Origin: Silvania confinis
GTDB taxonomy: Bacteria; Pseudomonadota; Gammaproteobacteria; Enterobacterales; Enterobacteriaceae
Reading direction: 5' to 3'
DNA: 64,000 nt
Assembly (NCBI RefSeq): GCF_025564085.1
Contig: NZ_JAMGZJ010000066.1
Span: 1 to 64,000, forward strand
How positions within the stretch are numbered: the stretch's first letter is position 1; each line of letters begins with the position of its first letter. Under the pieces are notes generated by a model. That model had not been told where the DNA came from, searched no databases, and saw nothing but the letters and a program-made list of their open reading frames with translations. A program made the translations under genes and the position numbers. This document shows positions 18,555-26,379 of the stretch, in pieces.

Positions 18555-19235
18555 ATGCGCTTACTTTTAGTCGAAGATGAAGAAAAAACATCGACCTATC
18601 TCAGCCGTGCGCTGGGTGAGTCCGGGTTTACGGTCGATGTCTCAGCGAACGGCATAGAAGGCCTGCATTACGCACTGGAGTTCGACTACGACGCGATCGT
18701 GCTCGATGTGATGCTGCCGGGCATGGATGGCTACCGGGTGCTGGAAGGCCTGCGGGCCACTAAACAGACCCCGGTGCTGATGCTGTCTGCCCGCGGCTCA
18801 GTTGACGAGCGCGTCAAAGGGCTTCGGCTGGGCGCGGATGATTATCTGCCAAAACCGTTCTCGCTGATTGAGCTGGTGGCGCGAATTCAGGCCCTGGTGC
18901 GCCGTCGGACAACCGATGGCGCCGATATCACCCAACTGCACATTCACGATCTGCATCTCGATCTGCTGGCTCGCCGGGTATTTCGTACCGGCGCGCGGCT
19001 GGAACTGACGGCAAAAGAGTTTTCATTGCTGAGCCTGCTGGCTCGCCATCAGGGGGAGATCCTGTCAAAAATGATGATTGCCGAGCAGATCTGGGACATG
19101 AATTTCGACAGTGATGCCAACGTGGTGGAAGTCGCCATTAAACGCCTGCGGGCCAAAGTGGATGCCCCGTTCGACGTGAAATTACTGCATACCGTGCGCG
19201 GTATGGGTTACGTCCTCGAAGTGCGGCCCGCATAA
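18555..19235 (+). CDS. OmpR-family response regulator, CusR/HprR-like
   Basis: A 226-residue transcription regulator. The receiver domain has the acidic pocket VEDEE near the N-terminus, the phosphorylation site Asp51 (AIVLDVMLPGMDG) and Lys100 (YLPKPFSL). The C-terminal winged helix (about 130-222) has LTAKEFSLLSLLARHQGEIL and the recognition segment VVEVAIKRLRAKVD. The sequence is closest in type to heavy-metal or redox regulators such as CusR and HprR. The kinase gene follows with no gap. I infer that it activates its own operon, the divergent hydrolase and the cupin operon through the shared sites at 18439, 18466 and 20638. Confidence 0.92.
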   Translation: MRLLLVEDEEKTSTYLSRALGESGFTVDVSANGIEGLHYALEFDYDAIVLDVMLPGMDGYRVLEGLRATKQTPVLMLSARGSVDERVKGLRLGADDYLPKPFSLIELVARIQALVRRRTTDGADITQLHIHDLHLDLLARRVFRTGARLELTAKEFSLLSLLARHQGEILSKMMIAEQIWDMNFDSDANVVEVAIKRLRAKVDAPFDVKLLHTVRGMGYVLEVRPA

Positions 19236-19250
19236 GTGAAGGAGACGAGC

Positions 19251-20660
19251 ATGTTCAAGCGCGCCATTTCGGCTCATCTGGCTCTGATGTTTGCCTTATC
19301 CGCCCTGCTGATTGTTTCCGTCATCGGCATTCTGCTGCGTAGCTCCCTGCATGACTCGCTGCAAAAGCAGATGCACAACGAACTGCTGTTTCGGGAAGCG
19401 TTGATGAGCCCGTGGATCACCGCGCGAACCTCGGCCGAGGGCTGGTCGGTGCTGGCCAATAAATTCACCGTATTAACCAACTCTGAAGGCGAGCGGGTTC
19501 GCTACTGGATCGTGAGCGATAACCCCGCGTTCAGCGTAGGCGGAACGCCACCGGTCGGGGTTCAGTGGTCGGCGTTGCAGGAAGGCTTTAACAAAGTGCC
19601 CGGCGCATCGGACGGCGCATGTGCCCTTTTCCTGCTGGTGAAAACGATCCCCGCGAACGGCGAAAGGCCGGCGCTGCGCTACGTGGTGGCGATCGATTCC
19701 ACGCCCTACATGGGCACGCTGGAAGCGTTCACCCGTACCCTGCTGATTATTGTCGCGCTGGGGGTATTTATCGTCGCGCTGCTGGGCTACGTGGTTTCAC
19801 GCATCGGCCTGCGTCCGGTGGTCGCGCTGAGTAAACAGGCGCAGCATCTTGCCCCGGGCGATCAAGCCCAGCGCCTGGACACCACCGCCTTACCGCAAGA
19901 ATTACAGCAGCTTGCCTCATCCTTTAACGGCGTGCTGGAGCGCCAGCAGGTCGCCTGGCGGCAGCTCGAAAGCTTTAACGCCGACGTGGCCCATGAACTG
20001 CGTACCCCGCTGACCAACCTGATTGGGCAGACGCAGCTCGGGCTGTCGCGCCGACGCTCATATGAAGAGCTGGAAGAGCTACTGGGCTCTAATCTCGAAG
20101 AGCTGGAGCGCATGACCTCGATCGTCAACGACATGCTGTTCCTGTCCCATGCCCACGCGGGTGAACATGCCTCCCAGCTGACGCGGGTCTCCCTGCGCGA
20201 AGAGACGCTCAAAACGGCGGAATATGTCGAGCCTTCGTTGGCGGAAAAACAGCTGTCGCTGGACGTCGAAGGTGATGTGTCAGCTTACATTGATCGCCGG
20301 TTGTTCCACCGCTCTCTCGCCAACTTACTCGAAAACAGCGCCAGGCATTCGCTAGCCAACAGCACCATTACCGTACGCTTAAGCCAAAAGAACAATCAGG
20401 CCTGCGTGGAGGTATCGAACCCAGGCGACCCCATTGCACCGGGGCATTTGCATCGGCTGTTTGAACGCTTTTATCGGGTGGATTCGTCACGCGCGAAAAG
20501 CGATACCCATCACGGGCTGGGGCTGTCGATCGTCCGTGCCGTCGCCATTATGCACCGGGGCGATGTCTTTGCGCGCAGCGAGAAAGGTATCAACACCTTT
20601 GGCCTGACGTTCGCATTATCTGAGCAAACTGACACCATTGTCAGGGGATCGTCAGCCTGA
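19251..20660 (+). CDS. Sensor histidine kinase, heavy-metal sensor (CusS-like) type
   Basis: A 469-residue inner-membrane kinase partner of the preceding regulator. Order: membrane helix (about 9-30), periplasmic sensor (31-160), second helix (163-183), HAMP, dimerisation domain with phosphorylated His248 (FNADVAHELRTPLTNL), and an ATPase domain with the N box (NLLENSARHS) and G box (HHGLGLSIVRA). I chose ATG 19251 because AAGGAG lies seven bases before it, inside a longer frame opening at a GTG right after the regulator stop. The 3' end contains the predicted promoter of the cupin operon. The inducing signal is unknown. Confidence 0.92.
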   Translation: MFKRAISAHLALMFALSALLIVSVIGILLRSSLHDSLQKQMHNELLFREALMSPWITARTSAEGWSVLANKFTVLTNSEGERVRYWIVSDNPAFSVGGTPPVGVQWSALQEGFNKVPGASDGACALFLLVKTIPANGERPALRYVVAIDSTPYMGTLEAFTRTLLIIVALGVFIVALLGYVVSRIGLRPVVALSKQAQHLAPGDQAQRLDTTALPQELQQLASSFNGVLERQQVAWRQLESFNADVAHELRTPLTNLIGQTQLGLSRRRSYEELEELLGSNLEELERMTSIVNDMLFLSHAHAGEHASQLTRVSLREETLKTAEYVEPSLAEKQLSLDVEGDVSAYIDRRLFHRSLANLLENSARHSLANSTITVRLSQKNNQACVEVSNPGDPIAPGHLHRLFERFYRVDSSRAKSDTHHGLGLSIVRAVAIMHRGDVFARSEKGINTFGLTFALSEQTDTIVRGSSA

Positions 20661-20683
20661 CGACATCCTCCCCTCTTTAGAAT
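20638..20683 (+). promoter_or_regulatory. Predicted response-regulator site and -10 box for the cupin operon
   Basis: TTGTCAGGGGATCGTCAGC (20638-20656) plus CTGACG copies the site at 18466, with direct GTCAG half-sites. The TAGAAT at 20678-20683 is 15 bases after the 25-base block, the same gap as at the other promoters. It overlaps the last codons of the kinase gene. The cupin ATG is 60 bases further on. Confidence 0.65.
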
Positions 20684-20722
20684 CATGCAGGCCTTCCCCT
20701 TTTAACGATAAGGACGCTTTGC

Positions 20723-21202
20723 ATGATTCGACATTTACGTTACCTCGGGCTGTTACTGCCCCTCTTTACCTTTTCCAGCTGGGCTGCGGAGCAACCTGCC
20801 GCCGTCCATATCGCCCCCGCCGGCAGCCAGAACGCGGTGAACGGGCCTGCGGAGAATTTTACCGGGCGTGTCCGGGTTGATCCGCTGTTCAGGGCGGATA
20901 ACGACATTGCGGTGTCAGGTGCCTACGTCACCTTTGAGCCAGGGGCGCGTTCCGCCTGGCATACGCACCCGGCAGGTCAGCGGCTGATTGTGACGGCCGG
21001 CGTGGGGCTGACGCAGCAGGAAGGCCAGCCGGTACAGACGATTCGCACAGGCGATGTTGTTTCGTGCCCTGCCGGGGTTAAACACTGGCACGGCGCAGCA
21101 CCGGGCAGCGCCATGACTCATCTGGCCATTACCGGCAATGTGGATGGCAAAAACGTGGACTGGATGGAGAAAGTGACAGATGAACAATACCACGCCCATT
21201 AA
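20723..21202 (+). CDS. Exported cupin-domain protein
   Basis: A 159-residue small beta-barrel protein with a signal peptide (MIRHLRYLGLLLPLFTFSSW then AA). The cupin metal-binding motifs are GARSAWHTHPAGQRLIVTAG (two His and likely Glu/Gln positions) and CPAGVKHWHGAAPGS (third His), as in cupins fused or adjacent to carboxymuconolactone decarboxylase domains. An AACGATAAGGA ribosome region precedes the ATG. It overlaps the next gene by 23 bp, so the two are probably coupled. The substrate is unknown; export points to a periplasmic role. Confidence 0.85.
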   Translation: MIRHLRYLGLLLPLFTFSSWAAEQPAAVHIAPAGSQNAVNGPAENFTGRVRVDPLFRADNDIAVSGAYVTFEPGARSAWHTHPAGQRLIVTAGVGLTQQEGQPVQTIRTGDVVSCPAGVKHWHGAAPGSAMTHLAITGNVDGKNVDWMEKVTDEQYHAH

Positions 21203-21941
21203 GGCACTCACTGCAGCGGTACTGCTGACCCTGGGGCTGAGTGTCGCGGCACAGGCGGTACCCACACCGAAAGAGGCCACACAGATGAGGACACACAGCG
21301 TTTCAGAAACATTATCAGCACGCCAGCAGGCGATCCCGCTGATTGCGGCATCGATGGCCAGCAGCCAGATGGATAAGCTGAATGCCGCGCTAAATCAGGG
21401 TCTGGATGCCGGACTCACGATCAACGAAACGAAAGAAATTCTGGTCCAGCTGTATGCCTATACCGGCTTCCCGCGCAGCCTGAATGCGCTGAATGAGCTG
21501 ATGAAGGTGGTTGAGGCGCGCAAGCAACGCGGTATTCAGGACCTGGAGGGCAAAGAACCCACCCGCCCGATCCCCGTTGGGGATGAACTGCGCCGCGTGG
21601 GCACCGAAAATCAGACCACCCTCTCTGGCGCCCCCGTAAAGGGGCAGCTGTTTGATTTTGCTCCGGTGATTAATCAGTTCCTGCAAACGCATCTGTTCGG
21701 CGATATTTTTGCCCGCGATAACCTCGACTGGCAAAGCCGCGAGCTGGCCACGGTGGGCGCACTCGCCGCCACGCCGGGCGTGGAATCTCAGCTGCTGTCG
21801 CATATGCGCGCCAGCCTGCGGGTCGGGCTGACGGCGGCGCAGCTGCGCCAGCTGGCACAGGTTCTGCGTGATGGGGGTGACAATGAGGCCGCCACGCGGG
21901 CAGACAGCGCGCTGCAACAGGCACTGGCCGCACATCAATAA
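21180..21941 (+). CDS. Exported carboxymuconolactone decarboxylase-family protein, two CMD repeats
   Basis: A 253-residue protein with two AhpD/CMD-like domains (about residues 55-120 and 160-245). The first has EILVQLYAYTGFPRSLNAL, the second LATVGALAATPGVESQLLSH, which takes the place of the usual ExxxH motif. A signal peptide (ALTAAVLLTLGLSVAAQA) is clear. This is unusual because CMD proteins are normally cytoplasmic. No CxxC redox pair as in AhpD is present, so peroxidase recycling of that kind is unlikely. It lies between the cupin and an exported hydrolase in one operon. Confidence 0.82.
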   Translation: MNNTTPIKALTAAVLLTLGLSVAAQAVPTPKEATQMRTHSVSETLSARQQAIPLIAASMASSQMDKLNAALNQGLDAGLTINETKEILVQLYAYTGFPRSLNALNELMKVVEARKQRGIQDLEGKEPTRPIPVGDELRRVGTENQTTLSGAPVKGQLFDFAPVINQFLQTHLFGDIFARDNLDWQSRELATVGALAATPGVESQLLSHMRASLRVGLTAAQLRQLAQVLRDGGDNEAATRADSALQQALAAHQ

Positions 21942-21953
21942 AGGAGAAAGAGC

Positions 21954-23009
21954 GTGAAAATACTGTTAAAAACGTTGGCGCTGTGCGTGATGGCGGGCAG
22001 CATGGTGGCGCAGGCCGAGCCCCTGGTGATTCAGGAACAGGGCAGCTTTTCGGCTGGCGGGACGGTAATCACCGCCGCAGGCACCTTCGATGCCAAAAAG
22101 CCGCTGGAGCCTGCCGGGCAAACGTATCACGGCGATCATGCTTCTGTGTTCTATCAAATCCCGGAAAATCCCCACACATACCCAATCGTCATGCTGCACG
22201 GCGCGGGCCAGTCCTCCCGCACCTGGCAGACAACGCCAGACGGTCGTGAAGGCTTCCAGAACATCTTCCTGCGACGCGGGTTCTCAACTTATGTTGTCGA
22301 TCAACCCCGGCGCGGCGCTGCGGGTCGCAGTACGGTTGATGCAACCCTAACGGCAAAAGCCGATGAGCAGCTGTGGTTCAACCAGTTCCGCGTCGGTGTC
22401 TGGCCGGATTATTTTAAAGACGTGCAGTTCTCACACGATAAAGCGGCGTTGAATCAGTACTTCCGCCAGATGACGCCGAACACCGGGCCCTTCGATCTCA
22501 ACGTGATTTCGGACGCCATGTCGGCGGTGGTGGATAAATCCGGCCCGGCGATCCTTTTCACCCACTCTCAGGGCGGCGGACCGGGGTGGTACACGGCAAT
22601 CAAAAACGACAAGGTGAAAGCCATCGTCGCCTTCGAGCCGGGCAGCGGCTTTGTCTTCCCACAGGCAGAAATGCCCGCCCCGATGCCCAGCGCGTTCGAC
22701 ACGCTAAAAGGCGAACCGGTTCCGATGGAACAGTTTATGGCGCTGACTAAAATCCCGGTGCTGATTATTTATGGCGATAACATCCCCGATAAGCCGGTCG
22801 CTATGCCCGCTCAGGACAGCTGGCGTGTACGCCTGGCGATGGCCCGCGAGTGGCGCGACGTGGTGAACAAACACGGTGGAGATGTGACAGTAACGCATCT
22901 GCCGGAGGTCGGGATTAAAGGCAATACTCACTTCCCGTTCTCAGATCTGAATAATGTGCAGGTGGCGGATGTGGTGAGTCAGTTTTTGAAAGAGAAAAAG
23001 CTGGAGTAG
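21954..23009 (+). CDS. Exported alpha/beta hydrolase
   Basis: A 351-residue predicted periplasmic hydrolase. The signal peptide covers MKILLKTLALCVMAGSMVAQ then AE. HGAGQSSRTW is the oxyanion-hole region, FTHSQGGGPGW the Ser nucleophile elbow, IIYGDNIPDKP a possible acid site and KGNTHFPFSD the His. The start is GTG, with AAGGAGAAAGAGC just upstream. It is the last gene of the cupin operon, and a 12-bp stem-loop follows at 23019. The substrate is not known. Confidence 0.82.
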   Translation: MKILLKTLALCVMAGSMVAQAEPLVIQEQGSFSAGGTVITAAGTFDAKKPLEPAGQTYHGDHASVFYQIPENPHTYPIVMLHGAGQSSRTWQTTPDGREGFQNIFLRRGFSTYVVDQPRRGAAGRSTVDATLTAKADEQLWFNQFRVGVWPDYFKDVQFSHDKAALNQYFRQMTPNTGPFDLNVISDAMSAVVDKSGPAILFTHSQGGGPGWYTAIKNDKVKAIVAFEPGSGFVFPQAEMPAPMPSAFDTLKGEPVPMEQFMALTKIPVLIIYGDNIPDKPVAMPAQDSWRVRLAMAREWRDVVNKHGGDVTVTHLPEVGIKGNTHFPFSDLNNVQVADVVSQFLKEKKLE

Positions 23010-23018
23010 GAAGCGCGA

Positions 23019-23050
23019 GTATTGAGCCTTTATTAATGAAGGCTCAATAC
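23019..23050. terminator. Stem-loop after the cupin-CMD-hydrolase operon
   Basis: GTATTGAGCCTT pairs perfectly over 12 bp with AAGGCTCAATAC around an eight-base loop. It lies ten bases after the hydrolase stop. There is no long T run, so it may act as an mRNA 3' end stabiliser as much as a terminator. Confidence 0.6.
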
Positions 23051-23131
23051 AGACATCAGTTTTATCAAAGATGATGATTTTTTTCAGGATGGCAGAATAT
23101 CAACGATTCCTCAGGTAGCCTGTAACGACAG

Positions 23132-23851
23132 CTATTTTTCCCCGGATGCAACTTTCTCTTTTATTTTTTCTATAGCAACACTATTACCTGACATCGCCTC
23201 ATTGAGTACTTCGACTGCTGCGCGGGCATCGCGGTTCTTAATCGACATGTATACCTTGATATGAGCTTCCACGCTCTCAAGGGTAATACCCAGCGCACGG
23301 TTTAGCTCTTCAAGATAGTAGTAATAGATGTTTTTAATCGAATTCATTACGTTGTAGAAGACGCTATTATGCGATGCTTTAACAATCGCCAGATGGAACT
23401 CGTAATCCGCTTCAGAGTATTTTTTATAGTCGCCCTTGTTAATAAGCATCTTGTTCAGCGCTTCTTCAAGCTCGCGAATATCATCATCGGTGGCATGCGT
23501 CACCGCCAGTTCCACGCATTTGAACTCTACGGTCTGGCGGAAAATCATCATGTCGTGAAATTCTTCACGGCTGAGATGCATGATGGGGTGGGGATCGTTA
23601 TTCAACATCTGCGGGGTGAAGTTTTCGCTCACGTAGCTGCCGCTGCCCTGTCGCGTCACCACTATCCCCAGATCACGAAAGCGCTGAACCGCGCTACGTA
23701 CGCTGACACGGCTAACGCTAAAAGACGAGGTTAGCTCCGCTTCTGAAGGCAAGCGACTCCCCGGGGCCCAACTTCCGTCCAGAAGTTTGCCGCATATCTG
23801 ATCATAAACTTCATTAACAACATTCTGTTTTTGAATGGATTTTATGGACAA
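23132..23851 (-). CDS. GntR-family regulator with FCD ligand domain
   Basis: A 239-residue repressor-type regulator. The N-terminal winged helix (about 12-78) has the GntR signature LPSEAELTSSFSVSRVSVRSA, and the C-terminal helical FCD domain (about 92-225) has EADYEFHLAIVKASHN with the metal-binding Asp and His. FCD regulators usually sense sugar acids or carboxylates. It sits next to a transporter, dehydrogenase and enolase-type dehydratase gene, which suggests that it controls them. Palindromes at 23880 and 26296 are candidate operators. Confidence 0.9.
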   Translation of the reverse strand: MSIKSIQKQNVVNEVYDQICGKLLDGSWAPGSRLPSEAELTSSFSVSRVSVRSAVQRFRDLGIVVTRQGSGSYVSENFTPQMLNNDPHPIMHLSREEFHDMMIFRQTVEFKCVELAVTHATDDDIRELEEALNKMLINKGDYKKYSEADYEFHLAIVKASHNSVFYNVMNSIKNIYYYYLEELNRALGITLESVEAHIKVYMSIKNRDARAAVEVLNEAMSGNSVAIEKIKEKVASGEK

Positions 23852-23879
23852 GATGGATATCCGCAGTCAGTTCAGGAAC

Positions 23880-23894
23880 GTTATACAATATAAC
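23880..23894. promoter_or_regulatory. Inverted repeat upstream of the GntR gene
   Basis: GTTATA-CAA-TATAAC is a perfect inverted repeat 29 bases upstream of the regulator start. It could be an autoregulatory operator, or simply AT-rich promoter DNA. It shares only the outer GTT/AAC with the palindrome at 26296. Confidence 0.35.
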
Positions 23895-23909
23895 ATTTTT
23901 AAGTTCAAA

Positions 23910-23925
23910 GCGCCCCGAAGGGCGC
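23910..23925 (-). terminator. Intrinsic terminator after the MFS gene
   Basis: On the minus strand GCGCCC-TTCG-GGGCGC is followed by TTT. The TTCG-type tetraloop and GC stem a few bases after the transporter stop are typical of a terminator, though the T run is short. It would separate the SDR-MFS transcript from the regulator gene. Confidence 0.65.
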
Positions 23926-23931
23926 ATGAAG

Positions 23932-25218
23932 TTAACAAGTTTGTACTTTAGGTTGCGTCGATGCTTTGCTGCTAAACGAAGTGAGTGACGTGATGATGAC
24001 CGCCAGAACCAGGGAGCTCCCCATAAAGACGTAAGATGCGCCAGGGCCGCCGGTTATTCCATTCAGATAACCCACAATCCATGAGCCGACGAACGAACCC
24101 AGTGCGCCGAAACTCACGATAAATGCCATTGCCCCAGCCATGACATTACGCGGGATCATATCGGGTATCGCGGCAAAGAATGGCCCATAAGGAGTATACA
24201 TCGCCCCCCCAGCAATCATCAGAAGAACATAAGAGAGCCAGAAATTGGATGTACCGACTGTAAATGATCCGATAAAGCAGACGGCACCCAATCCTAAAAA
24301 TAACAACACAATGATTTTACGGTTAAGAAACTTATCTGAATACCAGGACGCGGCCAGCATAAGTGGAACGGCTAATAAATAAGGTGCTGCTGAGAGCCAG
24401 CCCGTTGCGACAATACCCAGTCCTGACGCTGATTTCAAAATAGAAGGTAGCCACATAATGAAACCATACATCCCGATATTCCAGAAGAAGTGAATAAAGG
24501 ACAGGGACAAAACTTTACCAGAGCGGAATGCTTCGCTGTAATTTTTAATTTCTTTAATATCAGTTTGCTCAGCGGCCAAAGCAGATTCAATATCTTCTTT
24601 TTCCTGAGCTGTTAACCATTTTGCATCTTTTGGTCGATCAACAAATACTACCCACCAGATACCTGCCCAGATAATTGCAGGTATGCCCTCAATGATAAAC
24701 ATGCCACGCCAGCCAAAAGCATCCACCAGATAACCTGACAATACCGACATCCAGAGTACTGTGATGGGGTTACCAAGGAAAAGGAAGGTATTTGCTTTGG
24801 AACGCTCTTTCTTTGTGAACCAATGACTTAAAAAAACAAGCATTGCAGGCATAACCACACTTTCAGCAACACCAAGCAGGAACCTGATGGCAGCGAGTGT
24901 TTTCACATCATGGACCATCCCGGTCGCTGTCGCTAATATCCCCCAAAGTATTAAACTCCAGAAAATAAGCTGTTTTGCACTTCTTTTTTCAGCGTAAATG
25001 CCTCCAGGGATCTGAAAGAAAAAATACCCAAGGAAGAACAACGCACCCAGTAACGAAGAAATCCCCGGCGTGATATTGAGATCTTCAGCCAGGCCGGATG
25101 CTGCACCAAACCCATAATTTGCACGGTCGAGATAGGCAAGACTATAAGTAATAAATGCCAGTGGAATCAATTTTGTCCAGCGAGCTGGCGCTAATTTTTT
25201 TTGAATATTCTGAATCAT
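23932..25218 (-). CDS. MFS transporter, anion:cation symporter (ACS) type
   Basis: A 428-residue inner-membrane symporter with about twelve helices. Early LAYLDRANYGFGAA and YFFFQIPGGIYAEKRSAK are the first-helix and loop 2-3 motifs of the ACS family, which carries hexuronates, galactonate, tartrate and related acids. It is preceded by an SDR gene on the same strand with a 56-bp gap, and the two are probably cotranscribed. Cluster partners suggest a sugar acid as substrate. GGGAAAAATATC precedes the ATG. Confidence 0.9.
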   Translation of the reverse strand: MIQNIQKKLAPARWTKLIPLAFITYSLAYLDRANYGFGAASGLAEDLNITPGISSLLGALFFLGYFFFQIPGGIYAEKRSAKQLIFWSLILWGILATATGMVHDVKTLAAIRFLLGVAESVVMPAMLVFLSHWFTKKERSKANTFLFLGNPITVLWMSVLSGYLVDAFGWRGMFIIEGIPAIIWAGIWWVVFVDRPKDAKWLTAQEKEDIESALAAEQTDIKEIKNYSEAFRSGKVLSLSFIHFFWNIGMYGFIMWLPSILKSASGLGIVATGWLSAAPYLLAVPLMLAASWYSDKFLNRKIIVLLFLGLGAVCFIGSFTVGTSNFWLSYVLLMIAGGAMYTPYGPFFAAIPDMIPRNVMAGAMAFIVSFGALGSFVGSWIVGYLNGITGGPGASYVFMGSSLVLAVIITSLTSFSSKASTQPKVQTC

Positions 25219-25274
25219 GATATTTTTCCCGCGTGTGCACTGTCGAGCGTTCTACGAACAGCAGCAGATGTAAA

Positions 25275-26042
25275 TTACAGCACGGCCAGCCAGCCACCAT
25301 CGACATAAATGATTTGGCCATTAATATAATCTGATGCTTTGGAAGATAAAAAGACAGCAGTGCCGATTAACTCTTCCGGACGACCCCACCGTTGAGAAGG
25401 GTTGCTGCTTTTCACCCAGTTGTCGAACTGTTGGTCTTCAATAAGCGCGGTATTCATGTCTGTCTGAATATATCCCGGCCCAATAGCGTTGGTTTGAATA
25501 TTAAACTGCGCCCACTCCGCAGCCATTGAGCAGGTAAGCATTTTGACGCCGCCCTTTGCCGCAGTATACGGAGCGACGGTTGGTCGTGCGGCCTGGCTGG
25601 TAAGCGAGCCGATATTAATAATTTTGCCGCCATTATTGCGCGCAATCATCCTTTTAGCCGCGGCGCGGGAAACCAGAAACGTGCTGGTCAGATTGGTATC
25701 GATAACTTTTTGCCAGTTCTCCAGCTCCAGCTCCACCATCGGCTTGCGATACTGAATACCGGCATTATTAATCAGGATATCGACATTGATCCCCTCGGCA
25801 TCCAGTTTATCAAAAGCCGCCTCAATTGCGTGTTCATCAGTAACGTCGAATGCTACACCTTGTGCGTCATAACCTTTGCTGACCAACGTTTCTACTGACT
25901 CTGCCAGCAGCGTATCGCGAATATCATTTAGGATGATACGCGCCCCCGCAGCGGCAAGGCCTTCTGCGTAAGCAAAACCCAGTCCACGTGCGGAGCCTGT
26001 TACCAGTGCCGTTTTTCCCGTTAAGTCGAATAATGCGGTCAT
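25275..26042 (-). CDS. SDR-family oxidoreductase, gluconate 5-dehydrogenase-like
   Basis: A 255-residue NAD(P)-dependent dehydrogenase. It has the TGSARGLG nucleotide-binding loop near residue 16, the NNAG motif, the catalytic Ser in NIGSLTSQ, YTAAKGG with catalytic Tyr and Lys, and the C-terminal YINGQIIYVDGGW. The pattern is close to IdnO/Ga5DH-type enzymes that reduce keto-gluconates, but the substrate is only inferred. It is the first gene of the leftward transcript, divergent from the enolase-family gene, with CRP- and GntR-like sites between them. Confidence 0.88.
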   Translation of the reverse strand: MTALFDLTGKTALVTGSARGLGFAYAEGLAAAGARIILNDIRDTLLAESVETLVSKGYDAQGVAFDVTDEHAIEAAFDKLDAEGINVDILINNAGIQYRKPMVELELENWQKVIDTNLTSTFLVSRAAAKRMIARNNGGKIINIGSLTSQAARPTVAPYTAAKGGVKMLTCSMAAEWAQFNIQTNAIGPGYIQTDMNTALIEDQQFDNWVKSSNPSQRWGRPEELIGTAVFLSSKASDYINGQIIYVDGGWLAVL

Positions 26043-26133
26043 GTTTTATCCTCATTGATGAAATATGTATGACGACTGTCTTATTCAAGGTTGTATTTTC
26101 ACCATGATAAAATCAATAATGCGTATATAAATT

Positions 26134-26149
26134 TGTAGATTGGATCACA
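26134..26149. promoter_or_regulatory. Candidate CRP site in the divergent promoter region
   Basis: TGTAG-ATTGGA-TCACA matches the CRP consensus with one perfect half-site and three of five bases in the other. It lies 92 bases upstream of the SDR start and about 230 bases from the enolase-family start. Carbon catabolite control of a sugar-acid cluster would be expected. Confidence 0.4.
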
Positions 26150-26295
26150 AACAACTTTCAAAAACCTCGCACCAAAAACACTCAAAACACTGTATTTAAT
26201 GCAATTTAATTAATCACCTCAAACAAATTTAGATCGCCATCACAAAATGATTCATACGCCACACTCTGGCAAATAAAGCGTGATATAACACCATC

Positions 26296-26312
26296 AAGTT
26301 GTAGGACAACTT
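26296..26312. promoter_or_regulatory. Candidate operator for the GntR/FCD regulator
   Basis: AAGTTGT-AGG-ACAACTT is a perfect 17-bp palindrome of the size and AT/GT pattern bound by FCD-type GntR regulators such as UxuR and ExuR. It lies 68-84 bases upstream of the enolase-family start. Assignment to the local regulator is inference. Confidence 0.55.
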
Positions 26313-26379
26313 ACAAATATTGATGATGTCATGCCTAACATTTTGACTTGTCATAAATTCCCTGAATTGAGGAGTGAAC

